Shown: one piece after another, positions 25,511 to 38,739 of the stretch
How the letters are laid out: each line of letters starts with the position of its first letter
Numbering within the stretch: position 1 is the first letter of the stretch
Assembly (NCBI RefSeq): GCF_964199755.1
Contig: NC_133900.1
Location: 19,507,701 to 19,571,700 of the forward strand
DNA from: Larus michahellis
Lineage: Eukaryota > Chordata > Aves > Charadriiformes > Laridae
Length of the DNA stretch: 64,000 nucleotides
Direction: 5' to 3'
Notes under the pieces: generated by a model
Databases searched by the model: none
What the model was told of the DNA's origin: nothing
Seen by the model: only the letters and a program-made list of their open reading frames with translations
Translations under genes and position numbers: made by a program

Positions 25511-28500
25511 CACTACAACAGATGCACTAATAAGTCATACACTACTTGAGTTCAAGAAATGCACGTACTCTGCTATGTCAGTGCATGGTTTGAAGTGCAT
25601 ACCAAGGGTATACCCTACAAATAGTTTCCCCGTTTCCCCTAAAAATGCAATGTGATGACTTTTTATGTTAGGTTTACTTATTTTGAATGACTTAGCAATG
25701 ATTTAAAAAATGCGCAGCTACCTGAAACTCACACAAGAATAATCTGTATGAGACATCTTGTCATGATAATTTTTATCTCTGCTGATAAATCATTTGTTCC
25801 CTGCTATAGTTCTTTTGGATCCACAATCTGCTTTTGCTTATTAGTCAGAAGTTAAATAAACTTGTAGTACCAAAAATATATAGCTCCCTGGAAGGGATGT
25901 AAATCTTAGTTTTTCTTCTTAGTTACAAAGGGGCAGGTTAAGAGTAATTCCAGTGACGACAGTTGTGACACATTTAAAACTGACATAATTGAGGGAGGAA
26001 TTGAGCCTGTAATGTATTTCAGAGACACCGAGTGCTCCTGAGCTACGGATGCAGGCATGATAATCACATGTACGTGAAATACTGCGGTTTGTGATTAAAA
26101 CAAATGATAAGGAGTCAAGACTGCTTGACTCTGCTCTTGGCTCTTGCACCAAGTCCTTTCTGTGAACTTCAGCAAGATGTTTATCTCTTTCTATTCTATT
26201 GATCCATCCGTAATATCTTCCACCCACTGCAAGGAAGCTCCTGAGAGGTTTGGATGTGCTGGTGAGAGGAGTCCCGCAGGTGAGGCCATCGTCCTCTGTC
26301 CCACGACATGGTGGCAGCCACCTAATCGCAGCCCTCTGCCACGGGACATTGGGGTTATGTCCGCCCCTTGGAAATCTCTAAATCCTTATCAGATTTCCAA
26401 CATACTCTTTTCATGTTGCATGGAGATAGCTGTGGTGAAATACCATCAAACAAGTACATAACATGACAGACCACCATGATCCTCTGACTCAATCCAGGGT
26501 GATATATAGTGTGTGACATGTCTTCAGGGGCCCCTGGAAAATGATGCAGCGTTGTCAGTCTGTTTGGCTGGTTTTCGTTTTCTCTAACAAAAGTAGCACG
26601 TTTGCAGCTCTGCCTAGGAAAAGAGGTGTCAGCTTCACCAAGATTCATTAGCTGTGGTAGGACTGTTTTGCTAGGCAAGTATTTACAAGCCTGCAGCTGC
26701 AGTTGTGGCTGGCTCTGTTTGCATTACTGAAACAGTGTAATTGAAGCCAAGGAAGTCCACGTAAATTACTTTGGCCAAACGCGTTCTTGTAGATTAAAAA
26801 ATAAATTGAATTGTTCCTTCCACTGAATAAAAACGGTCTTTCATATAGAAAATGCTATGAAGAAATGTGTGCTGCTAAAAGCCTTAAACTTTAGATATAA
26901 GAAGGCGGTAAATGCAACCTTAATAATGTGCCTAGTCCAGTTCAGACCAGACAAGAGACTTCAGAGAGAAGACCAACAAGATAGTGCTCTTGGTGGCATT
27001 ATTTCTGGTAAAATCAGCAAGGACTGGAGATACGTGTGTTAATGGCAGATGCAACCACTTTGCATTGAAATGAGGCCATGAAAGCATGAATCCTGAGATG
27101 TAGAAGATTGCAAACATGGAGAATAAGTATCCCCTTTCCAGCCAAAGGTCTTCACCCCAGAGCTCTGATGGGTAGTAGAGGGTTTGGCATGATTTTATGT
27201 ACCAAACACATCCTGTTGGTGATGGGTTGCAGGTACAAGGACTGCTCGCACACTTCAAAAGCACCAGGTTCCTTTGAAACCAAATGAAAATGAAAATTTG
27301 AGCACTGTAGGAGAAAACAGTGAAACGACCAGGAATGCAGAACTGAAGGTCAACATTCTGACTCAGCATGCAGAGAGAGGCTTTTTTTTTTTTGCTGTGG
27401 GAATCTAACCCACCATGATTAGCATCGTTTTCCTCCTCAGAAGAAGTGATGGAGCAATGAACAGGAGCAGCAGGGAAAGAGAAGGCTTCAGAAAATAGCC
27501 AGTGTCAGTAGTAATACATGGATGAAACCAGTTTTCTTGATAAACACTATTGATGTTTAAAAGCAAAATAATATCACATTGCAAAAAAGAAATAGAACAG
27601 AGTTTCCACACAAATCAGTCCTACAGAAATAATAAAAAATAAATATTCAGAAACAAGTTGTCCTATAACTTTAAAATTTTTAGGATTGTTCTGAGCAACC
27701 CGACCGGACTAAATAAGACAAAACAGAGACACAGTGAAAGAATTTACTTCAACAGTTTAAATGCCATCTAGATAAAAATTAAAGTTGCGCATTCAACTCC
27801 TACCTTCTGATATAATCTAAAGATTTTTTTTATTTCCCATTCAATCTCTTGCCTGCAGCAATTTGCCTTTATTTTTTATTAAGCAGAATCATGGTAACGA
27901 CGAGCCAAGGGCAGTTCATAGGAGATGTTTTATATATATAGCTGTTGATACGCACAAATATTTGAAAATCTTGTCTTTTCACCCCAATGATAGAATACTT
28001 CATCGCCACACTGATTTTTGCCCTGCCCCCCCACCCCAATAAAAAAAGGAATTAAAAAAAGAATTGGTCCAATTAAATCAAAGGCGACCTGTCAAGATTC
28101 TGTCAGGGGAATTTAAGACCTACAATTCTGGGATCTGGGAATTAGTCAATATGCAAAATCCACAACTTAGAGAAGTTTCAGACTTTTTAGATATATTCAA
28201 AACAAATTTGACTCTGGCATCAAGAATTTCTGGGTTACGCTTGGATTCCTTTCCCAGTTTACAACCTGGTCCTTTTCCATTCTATTTTAGATGTACTGTA
28301 AAAGAAATAAAAAGGCAGTATTAACAAATATGTTCATTTTGAATAACTACAGTAAACTGAACATAATAGCTTGCAACCTTAAAATCCAGTAGCAGCAGGA
28401 GCATATGAAATTTGATGGGTCAGTTTATGCATTTTGCCAATAGGTGGTGCTACTATTTTTACTTCATTACTAATCTGCCACACACACCGTCTGCTCCGAT

Positions 28501-29204
28501 AATCATGACGGTGGAACAGTTTGCTTCTTTCAACAGTGTTTCCCAGAGTAAAATGACACATGGATATGTCATAACTTTAATTATAGGAAATAAAAGCAGA
28601 TATAACAGATTGGGAAAACATGATCTTTTTCATAGTTAGATATAAAGTTTCAAGAAGTAGTTATGTAGAAAGATAAAGAAAAAAAAGGGAAATATACCTG
28701 TGCATAGTTTTGTTTGTATATATCCCACCTGTGCTTTTGCTGATGATTTTTCAGAGTTATATAAATGATATCTTTGTTTCAGAGAAAACCTGATCCGACA
28801 CAGATAAAAGACAATGAGAGAAAACACAGTAAAATAAATATGCATCCAAAGTGAGAATCCACTCATTTAATTTTAACTTTGTTACCCAGCTGTGTACGAT
28901 ACAAAACTGCTAGTTTTACATCATGGGCTTTGACGTTTCTGTCTGCAATATTTGAGAAGGAGATACGTGGGTGAGCACTTCGTAACACAAGAACAGACAG
29001 ACGCTCATTTCAGTGGTTTCATAAATACCGTTTTCCTACCGAGCCTCCTATTACTCAGCAGATTCGCAGGCTGTTTCTGCCATACACAAAATATAACGTG
29101 TATCAGAGGTGGCACACGCGATTTGGGGCTGTAATGTGGAAGGCCACTTAAGGTCAAAATGAGGTTTTAGATTGTAATGTTTACACTCGGACCTGTTGCT
29201 CCTC

Positions 29205-29350
29205 TGGGGTGGTTTTCTGTCACGGGTTCCTCTCAACTTTTGGAGAAGCCTTGCGAGAGCTAAGCAGAGCCGCGAGCGCTGAGCATCTCTCCTGGCGAGG
29301 GCTGCCCCTGCGGCTCCGGGCTCTGTCAATCCCCGTGCTAAATGTCTGCA
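29205..29350. other. Small CpG-rich patch
   Basis: About ten CpG dinucleotides fall in roughly 140 bp (for example 'agccgcgagcgctgagc', 'ctgcggctccgggctctg'), although the surrounding kilobases have few. The patch is too short to meet usual CpG-island length criteria. It could mark a small promoter or an unmethylated element, or be a remnant of a GC-rich repeat. No TATA box or exon structure was tied to it. Confidence 0.35.
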
Positions 29351-29430
29351 GCAAACTCAGCTCCGCTCTGTGCTGATGGGCACCGTCATCTGCAGCAAAA
29401 GCACGTCATGAAGGGTGGGCAGCGTGCGAT

Positions 29431-29512
29431 TCGTGTCTGGTGAAAGTTTCGTGTCTCATGACGTTTGGTGAAAACAGTTGTGTCTTTGGTGAAAACACGT
29501 GTGTTCTGCGAA
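29431..29512. repeat. Imperfect short tandem array around 'tggtgaaa'
   Basis: The motif gtgtctGGTGAAA-like recurs three times (near 29434, 29465 and 29482), with variable spacers that contain gtgtct or gtttc. The array is CpG-containing and sits at the end of a small GC-rich patch. Copies are too diverged to define one unit length. The call is that of a decayed local duplication. Confidence 0.5.
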
Positions 29513-32004
29513 GTCCACTTTTCAGGCCTCTGGCTCGGGGTAGTGTAGCTCTGAGAATAACGTTACAGGAGATGGATTGACAGCTCTTGACATTCCAGAC
29601 CTTTATTTACCTTCAGAATAGGTATGGTGCAAGGAACAGGCAGAATTATTTATTATCGCTTTTTAGAAATCTATTGTGCGTGTATTTACTACCCGATTCA
29701 CAAACCGTACCTCAGCAGCCATCTGGGGAACCGCTGCTGGGGTAAGGAGGGAATTTATTTCATCTGTTCGATGAAGCCGTCAGGAAAACTTTAGCTGTGG
29801 TGCAAACGCCTCTCTGTCTGAACTGTGCTCTTGGATCAAGGTCTCAAACTCATTTACTGTGGCTGTGGGGGGAATCCAACAGCTCTCGGCTGTTGTCTGC
29901 CCAGGCTACATTTTAAGCAATCGTATGCCAGTGAAAGGTGCCATATCAATTCTGAGATTAAAAAAAGGAGGCAAGGAAAAGAAACGTTACTTGGTTTTGA
30001 GCATATTCTCTCTCTTGTGTGTTTTATGCATGATGGGAAAGCTGTTAAATCCATAGCTTAACTGTTTAACAACTAAAATGCCAGAGGTGCCAGACGTATT
30101 AGACTGAGGGAAAAAAGGACAAGCACCAAAAAGAGAGCAAATAGAGGGTGAAGTCGGTATCAATGGGTGCATACTTGATTTCTCCCTCTGTATATAGATA
30201 CATACGTATCTGTGTGTAAATACACATAATAAAAATAGTGTCAAATAAACAGTTATAGCAAATAGTGCTCACCATTGTTTCCACAAAATATAATGGATTT
30301 TTTTTATAGGTAGTCCCTTACATTTGTTTTGTTATCATATTGATTTAAGGGAAAATTATGCAGTGGATCAAGTCATGTAACTAATAAAGGGACTTCCTAT
30401 GCTCATCTGAATTTAGGACGATGATTTTATCCAGCAGCTGAGGAGGAGAGGCAGAAAGGGAAAGGAGGACTGTTTCCCTTCCTTCTTTCTTAGAACAGGA
30501 TATGAATGAGATTCAATAAAGGCAGGTATTTGGTAAAGTAAAGAAGTGATAGCAAAGTGTGTCCAGCTGAGAATAGGAAGCCGGGAATATAAAATTAATA
30601 TTCAGTCTTAGCCTATTTTTCCTCTCTGTCACTACATTTAAATTATTTTAAATGGCTTTTATCTTTAAATAATAGCTCCATGCAGAATTGCAGAAGCCTT
30701 GTCCTACACACTGATACTCATGATATAAGCGTTATTAAATAAATTAATTCAAAGTTTTATGTCTATGTCATTATCATTCTTGAATGAAAAGTGGATCAAT
30801 GAGAAAATATTTCTCTAAGTCCAAATGATATTTCCTGAAGTCTAAATAGCACGCACTGAGCTGATTTCAAATGCTGTAAGCGTGAAGCATGAGCATGTTT
30901 ACTACAAAAAACTTGAACACTGTTCAAAAATCATGCAAAATTTTCCATCCAACTGATTAATTAAAAAATGCAGGGAATATAGGCTTCCAAGACAGAGTGA
31001 ATTTCTAAGTATTATTTCCGGAAAGACAAAGCCAATAGTCTTACAAACTCTTCTTCTCTATAGCTGGTCAAATAAAGTTCATGGAAATACATGAGTAACG
31101 GGGGGCTGGAGACAAAGACTGGTAGAAGTTGTACATGGGAAACAGAGGGCAGAATTACCAGTTAGAATTAAACAAATGAGGCTTTTTTTTGTTATTATTA
31201 TTATTTCATGTGCTACTTTTACATAGGGATTTTATTGTTGCATATGCTTTTAGAAAACACTCTTGATTTGGAACATTATGGTATGACTTGCTGCCTTGTA
31301 TGGGTTGCAAAATTTTATTTTCCATGGTACAAGAAGCTGAGTACAGGAATTACATTTGTTTTGCTGGATAACTGGTAATTTAATGTGCCAGTTGGTTATA
31401 GGTGAAACTGCTATGAAAATTATCGCAGCAATGTGGAGATAATGTTTTGTTAAACCATTTGATGTGACCTGTCTTGGACAGATATATTTTTGCCTTCAAT
31501 AAACACTTGGATCAGACATTCGCTCATAAAGCTTGGAGTCCAGTTGATTCCCAAATTCCAAAGTGCACAGGACTGGTAAATAAACTTTTATTTCCCCCTG
31601 AAAAACATTTCCCATCTGACATACTGGCAGGGGATGAGTCTGGAGTGGTGCGTTTGCTGGTGTGTGTTCCTACAGAAAGTGTGAGTGGGACCAAGGGACC
31701 TTGTCCCCCAGTCCAGGCAGTGATCCTAAATGGGAGGAGAGAGGCTCCTGCTTTCTCTTCCTTGGGCTCCTCTAGTAATGCAGCTCCAAAATTTGACATT
31801 ATGAAACACAGGGAACATAACCATGGTGAATGGGGAGAAGTTCAGAGAGCAGGCTTGATGAAATTTTGCTTACGCCCATGATAATGGCTGGACGAAAAGA
31901 AGAATTTGTGGTGTCTCTCCTGTCATCTGGAGCGCTGAGCAAAAGGCTGAAAGTTATTACTGACTGTCATTCCCCACAGCACCCCTTGAAGGACATAATG
32001 TAAA

Positions 32005-32190
32005 TGTCACCGACTCCTTTTAAATCAACACAGCTCCTTGACTTCAGTGAAGTCAAGTTGATTTACGCCGGCTGATAATTTGGCTGTTTCTTAAAAGCAG
32101 GAGTTGTGACATCAGATGCTTGGTGGACTCAGCCCAGCACTATCGGAAATCAGCACGACTCTTGCCATTGACTTTATTGGGCAAATGGCC
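32005..32190. repeat. Probable ancient amniote interspersed-repeat relic
   Basis: The segment contains 'ctccttgacttcagtgaagt', 'gatttacgccggctgataat' and 'cattgactttattgggcaaa'. These resemble the 'ttgacttcaatgg ... gatttacaccagctgagga' wording seen in old CR1/L3-like copies of reptiles and birds. No codons, ends or target-site duplications can be defined. The assignment rests on remembered phrase similarity only. Confidence 0.35.
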
Positions 32191-35100
32191 CCGGTGAGTT
32201 ATTACCGAGTGTTTTGTCTTGCAATGTGCCGGACAGCAATCAATAATGCTCCATGACATAGACAGAAAGCTTGCTGTTACAAGAAAGATTTACCATTTTC
32301 TACCATCTCCCAAAACTTGCAGATTTCCAGCTGTGTGGTGACTTTTTATGTCTTTTAAATCACTTGCCCACTTGAAAGCAAGACAAGATTGCTCATCTTC
32401 ACGTTGGTGATCATTTTGGAAATGCTGTAGTCCCACACTTGAAATATTTAATTTATTTGAATATAAAGACTATTATTATTTATGCATAAATGTGTATATG
32501 CTAGGTAAGAATTCCTTTTATGTACTCAACAGAATTTCATAATTACCAGATGAGAACGATATTGTACATTTTTTCAGGATTATGATTCAAATAGTATAGT
32601 ACTGCCTTAATGTCCTAAGATGTCTTTATTTTTGTTCTTTGTATTTTACTAGGCTGACAATATAAAGTAAAATCACGGCTTAAAATCTTAGAGCCTTCTT
32701 AATTTTAACTTTAGCTGTGTTCTATGATTCTGGGAGGGAACCAGGATTTCAGTTTACAGAGGGGTTGTTGCCTCTTAAAACAGAATATAGAGCCTTGCTA
32801 CAGCTTTACCCAGAGTTACTTAGCTTTGGCTTGTGACTTAGAGACCAGGAAGATGTATAGTAAAATATTAATAAGGTAAAGCTCATGTTTTATTTTGTTT
32901 TGTTTTATTTAACTTATGGTTTACTTCATGTTTTTATTATTTTGTCCATCATATGCTTTGAGACGTGAATTCCTGACCTCTAGGCATGCAAGGATAATGC
33001 TGGGAGAGATTCCTGAGAAATACCTGATAGATAGGATAGTGTTTTGGTTGTTTTGTTTCTGAATTTTTTGAGAGAGCACAAAAAGACATCAACTGTATGA
33101 AGTTATTAGTTCCTCTAAAGACTACTGTTCTGAAAAAGCTGGAGAGCCAGAATCATTATTTTATTCATGAGGAATAATCAATGTGTCATAGAGATAAGTT
33201 GGATTTTTATAAAAATCTCCGTGACCATAATGAAACTTCTTAAACTGAAGAAAAAAAAGAAAGTTTAATTCTAGTAGTTTCTTCATCTGTGTTTGCAGTT
33301 TATGTGCTTAGTAACTCAAAGAAAGAGTTATGAAGGAAGGTAAAATATATGCATACGTAGAGCTATGCATAAGCAATTTCCAAAGACTCTACAGCGTTCA
33401 ATTTTCTCCTTGGTTCCTCCCTTCAACTCGCCTTTCTGCTCTCTGCAAGAGTCTTTTTTTTTTCACACCTGCCTTGGTGATACACTTCACTACAGACTCA
33501 AGGTTTGGATACCCTTTATGCCTGGCACGTGGAAAAAAATACTCCCCCCCACCAAAAAAAGAGTTTCTTCAAACATCATTTAGTGTCCTTGAGTGGTGTA
33601 ACACTTGTCCTCTCAACACTTGTCCTTGTTTTTATTACAGCTGAACTATAATCAAAATACTTTTTGAGAGGAAACTCTGTATGCAAACATGAATATAATT
33701 AACTAAATAATTTTTACCAGTTTAGTTTAAAAACGTGACCACAGGGAAAAGATAATAGGGAACCACACCATTTAATTCCTTATTCTTTCTTTGGTAATAC
33801 TAGAGAGAGGTAAACGTAACATTTATCTACTAATTTTCACTGTATCACTTAAAGTTCTTGTACAAGCACCCTTAATCCTTAGATATACAGATACCATCAA
33901 TGAAGTGCTATACCGGGGGGGAAATTGCTAATTAAACTAACTTTAAACCCACCTACTTAATTAATTAATGATTCTATAACAGATCTAATCTGGATCTCCC
34001 TGTGGCCTCGGCTCAGCGGGGAACCCAGTCACACACATTTCCAAAAGGTGGTTTCGGTGATGTCGGCAAGGTTCCACTTGGGTGATTTGCCTTCGCAGGG
34101 CCTGGCATGGGATCAGCAGCTCTGTTGCTGTTGGAAGTTGGGAATCGGAGGAAAAATATAGGGCTGTGGGAAAGTTACATGCGGTATTACTTCTTGTCAT
34201 GTTAATTCACTGCTTCTGACTCCCCTTGAATGTTTGTTAAATCAGCGATGCTAATTACAGGTCAACATATTGGGTTCTCATAGGACCCAGTTCTACTCAG
34301 TGCTTGGCATACGGCATGCAGGGTTACGACTGGTGGTACCTGACCTCTGAACTTCATGTAAATTGAAGAACGGGTTGGTTTTTTTCCCCTAAGTGCGCAT
34401 GCATATGCATACACACACATATATAGGTATACACCTATAATTTATAAATAAAAATAGCGATGGGATCTAAGAAAGCGCAGAGCAAGTACGCTTGGTCTTA
34501 CTACTGCTATTAGAGTTCTCTGAGGCCACTCATCATAGAAAACAACCCTGATATTTTAATTATTTGATACATTCTTTTGCTTACCGGCGTGCGGATGTTT
34601 CAGATGTTTCTCCCGAATTTCATGACTATAGGAGGTGCTAAAATGACAGCGGTTGATGGGAGTTTTACTGCAAGAAGTTGAGGACAGGCACTGAAAGCGA
34701 GAGAAAATACCAGCTCTGCCTCTTCTCTGGGTACTGCAGGAAGATTTCAGTAGCCTCTGAGGGAATTTCTGAGGCTTGATTGACAGTGTTTTGATTTTTG
34801 ATCCTTACCAGTTTAGTTCTTCCTGTCTTCGGTCGATATTGCCAAATTATTGCAGTGTTGCTAACATCTGTCAAATTACTGCGCTGAGACCACAAACTTA
34901 TGGGTGGATTTCTGGTCAGCCAGCAGAGACTGATCGGATTGACCCTGGTCAGACTCAAACTGCTGATCCCGAAGTGAGATTAGCCGAATCCTGTTGCTGA
35001 AACGCTGAATCCTCCAGCTCCTCTCGCTTGTATTTAACGCATTTTAAAAATAAATAACTACAATCCCTGGTAAGTGTTTTCGAGCTGGGGAAACATCTGA

Positions 35101-35320
35101 GCTATTTACCAACTGCCTTTCTTGGCTGTCTTTGAAATCCTGATCTTCAGTCTGGACAGAGATTAGCTTTGTGTGTGTGCTGGTGAGGGTTTTGTTGTTT
35201 TTTTTTTTGTTGTTTGTTTGTTTTTTGTTTGGTTTATTTTTTCTTTTTAAGTTCCCTGTAGGGCGGGTTGCCTCAGTCTGCAGTACCCCCTGGGGTGAGA
35301 TGCAGTGGGTGCTGTAGCCT

Positions 35321-35382
35321 GGGGGTGTAGGACATTCCCCGGGGGTGTAGAACATCCCCCGGGGCTGTGGCCAGAGCCCCCC
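35321..35382. repeat. 20-bp GC-rich minisatellite with internal dyad
   Basis: Units at 35321-35340 (gggggtgtaggacattcccc) and 35341-35360 differ at two positions. A more diverged third copy (ggggctgtggccagagcccc) occupies 35361-35380. Each unit begins with a G-run and ends with a C-run, so each can fold back on itself. The array lies in a GC-rich island of about 200 bp (35270-35470) inside AT-rich sequence, directly beside a T-rich tract (35195-35250). Confidence 0.85.
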
Positions 35383-37611
35383 TTGCCTGCTGGGGGTGAC
35401 AGGAGAGGGTCTGGGGGGGAATGGCCGGGCAGGCTCGGCAGCGAGGACCTGCTTGGCTGACTCCAGCCAAAGACAGGTTGAAGAAAACCACCTGGAAATA
35501 GAGAAATGAGATTTTTCTCCGAGTCCCAAGTATGATAAAAGGGTCATTAAGGCGATGGCATCTGTATCAAAAGTCCTCGGAAGAAACGGTAGGAAATTTT
35601 GTGGGGATAGTCTGTCCATTCTGTCCCAGGGTACATCTAATTATTGATGTGTTTATGTAATCACCTCCATAAATGATATTCCAAAGTGACAACTTTTCAG
35701 CCATAGCAAATGTATAGCGATGCATGTCAGCTACCATGCCGCTGGACCTTTTCAGGAAAAAAAGTAAAGCGTTACATTCCCTGAGTCGCTGAAATATAAT
35801 ACTGAGTTGCTAAAAATAATCTGAGAGATTCTTCCTCTTAAAGAGGAATGCTGCGTTCTCTGTAATTAGGTGATAGTGATAGTTTCTGCAAGCCACAACT
35901 GCTTGTCAGTCAGCCCACCATCCCACTCTCAACTCTGCCTGACTTCTTGTTTATACCCTGTTTTGTATTTTTTACAAGTTGGTTTTATTTTTGCAGCCCT
36001 GCATCATATTAATTTGCACTTTAGGAGGAAAATCCCTCAAGGACATTTTTTTCAGGAAGTTCTCTAAAGCACAGCACAATGATATTTCAAATACTCTAAT
36101 GTATATGTGTCTTGTCTTTCCCCCCCCTCGCCAGGGTTCTTGTGCAGGAATATTTATTGTTGCTTGAAATGGTGAACATTTCTTCCCTGCCCCCAAATAT
36201 TTAATCAAAAAGTTGAATTTTTACAGGGAAACACAAATACTACAACAATGAATACTGATAGTTTTCCTCATTTCTTTTCAGCTACAGGGTAGCTTCAGAG
36301 CAGTTCAGAATCTTTCTGATGTATAAAAAATAGATGGGAATACTGACCTGAGAACACTAAACATTTTATAATAACAGTAAGTAATGTCAATAAGGTTTTC
36401 ACTGGGGTTTGCTGCTGACTGGGACATTGAGAAAGGCCTTTGGATGGTTGTGTACAGCCTGTTTGGAGGGCCTGCTGTCTAGAGACCACGCTGCAGGGGT
36501 GCACACCAAACGAAAGGGAGCAGGTGCTGGAGCCGGAGCCGGAGTCGTCGACACATCACCAATGACTTCCGAGGGAGAAAGGTACATCTTCCCCTAGGCT
36601 TTTTTTTTCCATGAAAAAATTCAAAGGGAAAGGCTTCATCCACACATAGGAGAGGATTATTATTATTTTCTAATTGTTATATTGTTCGGCAACCTCAGTG
36701 CCTTTTTTCCAGCTCTAATTGGCACTACATTTATGCTTTGGAGTGGAGGATTTGATGTCTTTGGCCATTCAGTAGCCTGTCAAAAGCATGAAATTGCTGT
36801 TTTAAAATGGCATTAAAAAAAACCCTTTTCCTTTTCATCTTGATAGTTCCTTTAAAACACTGGGCTCTTAAAGTTCCTTTCTCAGGCGTGGATAATCTGT
36901 CTGCGTTTTAGCACCAAGAATTCCCTGTCCTGGTCTTTTGGAGGCAAAATGAAACGTATTTGAATAAAAGAAGCAGCAGTCCTCTAGCACTTGAAGTTTT
37001 AACACTGGCGGCTGCCGGCAGGTATTAGGGTGTTGGGCATCCTGGAATAAATCTGAGGAAGCTGTTAGCAGGCAGAGGAAGAGGTCCCAGGTAGCTGATG
37101 AAGCGCTGGTGGCACGCAGAGCAGTTGAAAGCGTGCCCCACCAGCTGCTTGGGCATCACCTCCTCCTACCCGAGGACGCCCGCTGTGCGTATGTGTCTGG
37201 AAAATAAAATACTTTACAAAAAGAATGATTGATCTAATGACACAGTAAGAAATGCAAAGCTATTCTAATTATTATTGGATAACATTTGTATTTTTCTGTG
37301 ATATTAGGAGATGAATTCATCATCTAGTATATCGTTAGAAATAATGAAACACGTTTCTTCAATTTCTTTCCTTGTCATTTATACTAAAGGTTATTTTCAC
37401 AAAATTTGTCAGGTCACTTAGGTCTGTGAGCAATTCTCCCGTGTTTAATCCCTGTCCAGATCTCCATTTCTGCAGTATCATCCCTATAGCAATTGCATTT
37501 ACTTTTAGTAGGAATTTCTTTGTTATTCATTTAAATTTGGAAGACTGTTCAGGTCAGCTCACACAAATGTGCCTGGATCACTAAAAATCTCATCCTTAAT
37601 CATATTGACTC

Positions 37612-37650
37612 TTTTTTTTTTTTCTTTTTTTTTTCCTTTTCTTCCTTCTG
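37612..37650. repeat. Pyrimidine-rich tract
   Basis: A T-rich run with scattered C, all pyrimidine for almost 40 bases. This is simple sequence. It is followed by 'tgtgaagaaatg', with no retroposon body recognised. Confidence 0.85.
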
Positions 37651-38177
37651 TGAAGAAATGCTATTAGACGCTAATGTTATAGTGTATGTATCCTGCTTCC
37701 ACTTTTCTTCCCGGAGTTCTAGCAGCTGTCTTTTCATTATATCGCATTTCAGCATTTGACTTCTTAACCCATGTGGTTGGAAAAAAACGCAACAAACCCT
37801 CCCCATGGAATAACTTCTAATACACCACCTTTGTGTGGACTTTTAAAGTAGTTAAGAATTGTTAATGTAATCTCTGGTTTTCTTCTGTATTCAATACCGA
37901 TTGGTAACATTTGTTAGTAGATAACAGTACAGAAGGTTAATTGTTCATAACGTTTTATTTTAAAAACAGATTTAAAATATTTCTCCATTTGAAAATTATT
38001 ATTTTCCCAATGAATCTTGATCTCATTGTATTAAAATTAAATATCCCACGGGCAAGCTGTAGACTTAAAGATGATTTTCATGTGACTTACACAAAGAATT
38101 AGCCCACCTTTCATTTGTTTTTTTAAAATACATAAGTCGTCCAGTCAAAGAACAGAAGCAATACAGCATGACCTAAC

Positions 38178-38229
38178 TGAATAATACAATATGAACTGTA
38201 AGGTGAATAATACAATATGAACTGTAAGG
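38178..38229. repeat. 26-bp perfect tandem duplication
   Basis: The unit at 38178-38203 (tgaataatacaatatgaact plus gtaagg) is repeated without change at 38204-38229. The sequence then diverges to taaatgataaa. Perfect identity indicates a recent local duplication. Confidence 0.96.
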
Positions 38230-38561
38230 TAAATGATAAATATCAGTTCAAAGTAGTTTTTTTTGTGAATAGTAAGCACTGGGTACTTTTTCTAACAAAA
38301 CGTGCTTCTCAGTGTTTGTAATAAGTGAAGTGTTTGAGAAATGAGGCTTTTTTATTTTGTAAATTTTGAATATAGAATTTCTTTACTCAGTGAAGTCAAT
38401 TTTTTTTTTTTCATTTTGAAATAGATAATCTCAGTCAATCACATAAAAGTAGTAAATTCGAGCATTTTTAAATAGCTCCTTCCTGTCATGGCATTTATTT
38501 CTTTCTGAAATCAAGTTCTGCCTTTTTCAAGAAGATAATATCCGCTTTCTATGACTGGTGA

Positions 38562-38739
38562 GGAGGCGTCGCTGGAGACAAAAGCCTTGAGGGTGTATGT
38601 TGTGGGGTGCCTGCAGCCGCCGGCCGTGGATGAGCCGCTGCTGCCCTGAGAACCACCAACCCCAAGCGCTCGCTCCCTCTGCAAAGTTCGTGAGCGCTCC
38701 CTGCGCCACAAAAAAAAAAAAAAGAAAGAAAAAAAAAAA
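38562..38739 (+). other. CpG-rich 150-bp patch ending in an A-rich tail
   Basis: In strongly AT-rich surroundings, 38562-38708 is GC-rich with many CpG dinucleotides (gaggcgtcgctgg, cagccgccggccgtgg, aagcgctcgctcc, gagcgctccctgcgcc). It then passes directly into an A-rich tract at 38710-38739 (A14, then GAAAG, then more A). The arrangement resembles a short retroposed transcript, but no flanking target-site duplication was found. I recognise no RNA gene or coding frame in it. Alternatives are a small CpG island or a GC-rich minisatellite remnant next to an unrelated A-tract. Confidence 0.4.

Noticed and set aside
26932..27369. 145-codon reverse-strand ATG frame
   Set aside because: No recognisable motif, no clear splice or promoter context; most likely chance.
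31474..31881. 135-codon open frame on the plus strand
   Set aside because: It begins at TTG with no nearby ATG, has no family resemblance and no convincing flanking splice sites. A frame of this length is expected by chance in 64 kb with local GC enrichment.
32720..32735. 'ttctatgattctggga', similar to the CR1 terminal octamer
   Set aside because: Only about 12 bases match, and the sequence upstream lacks the CR1 3' UTR wording, so this is a chance match.
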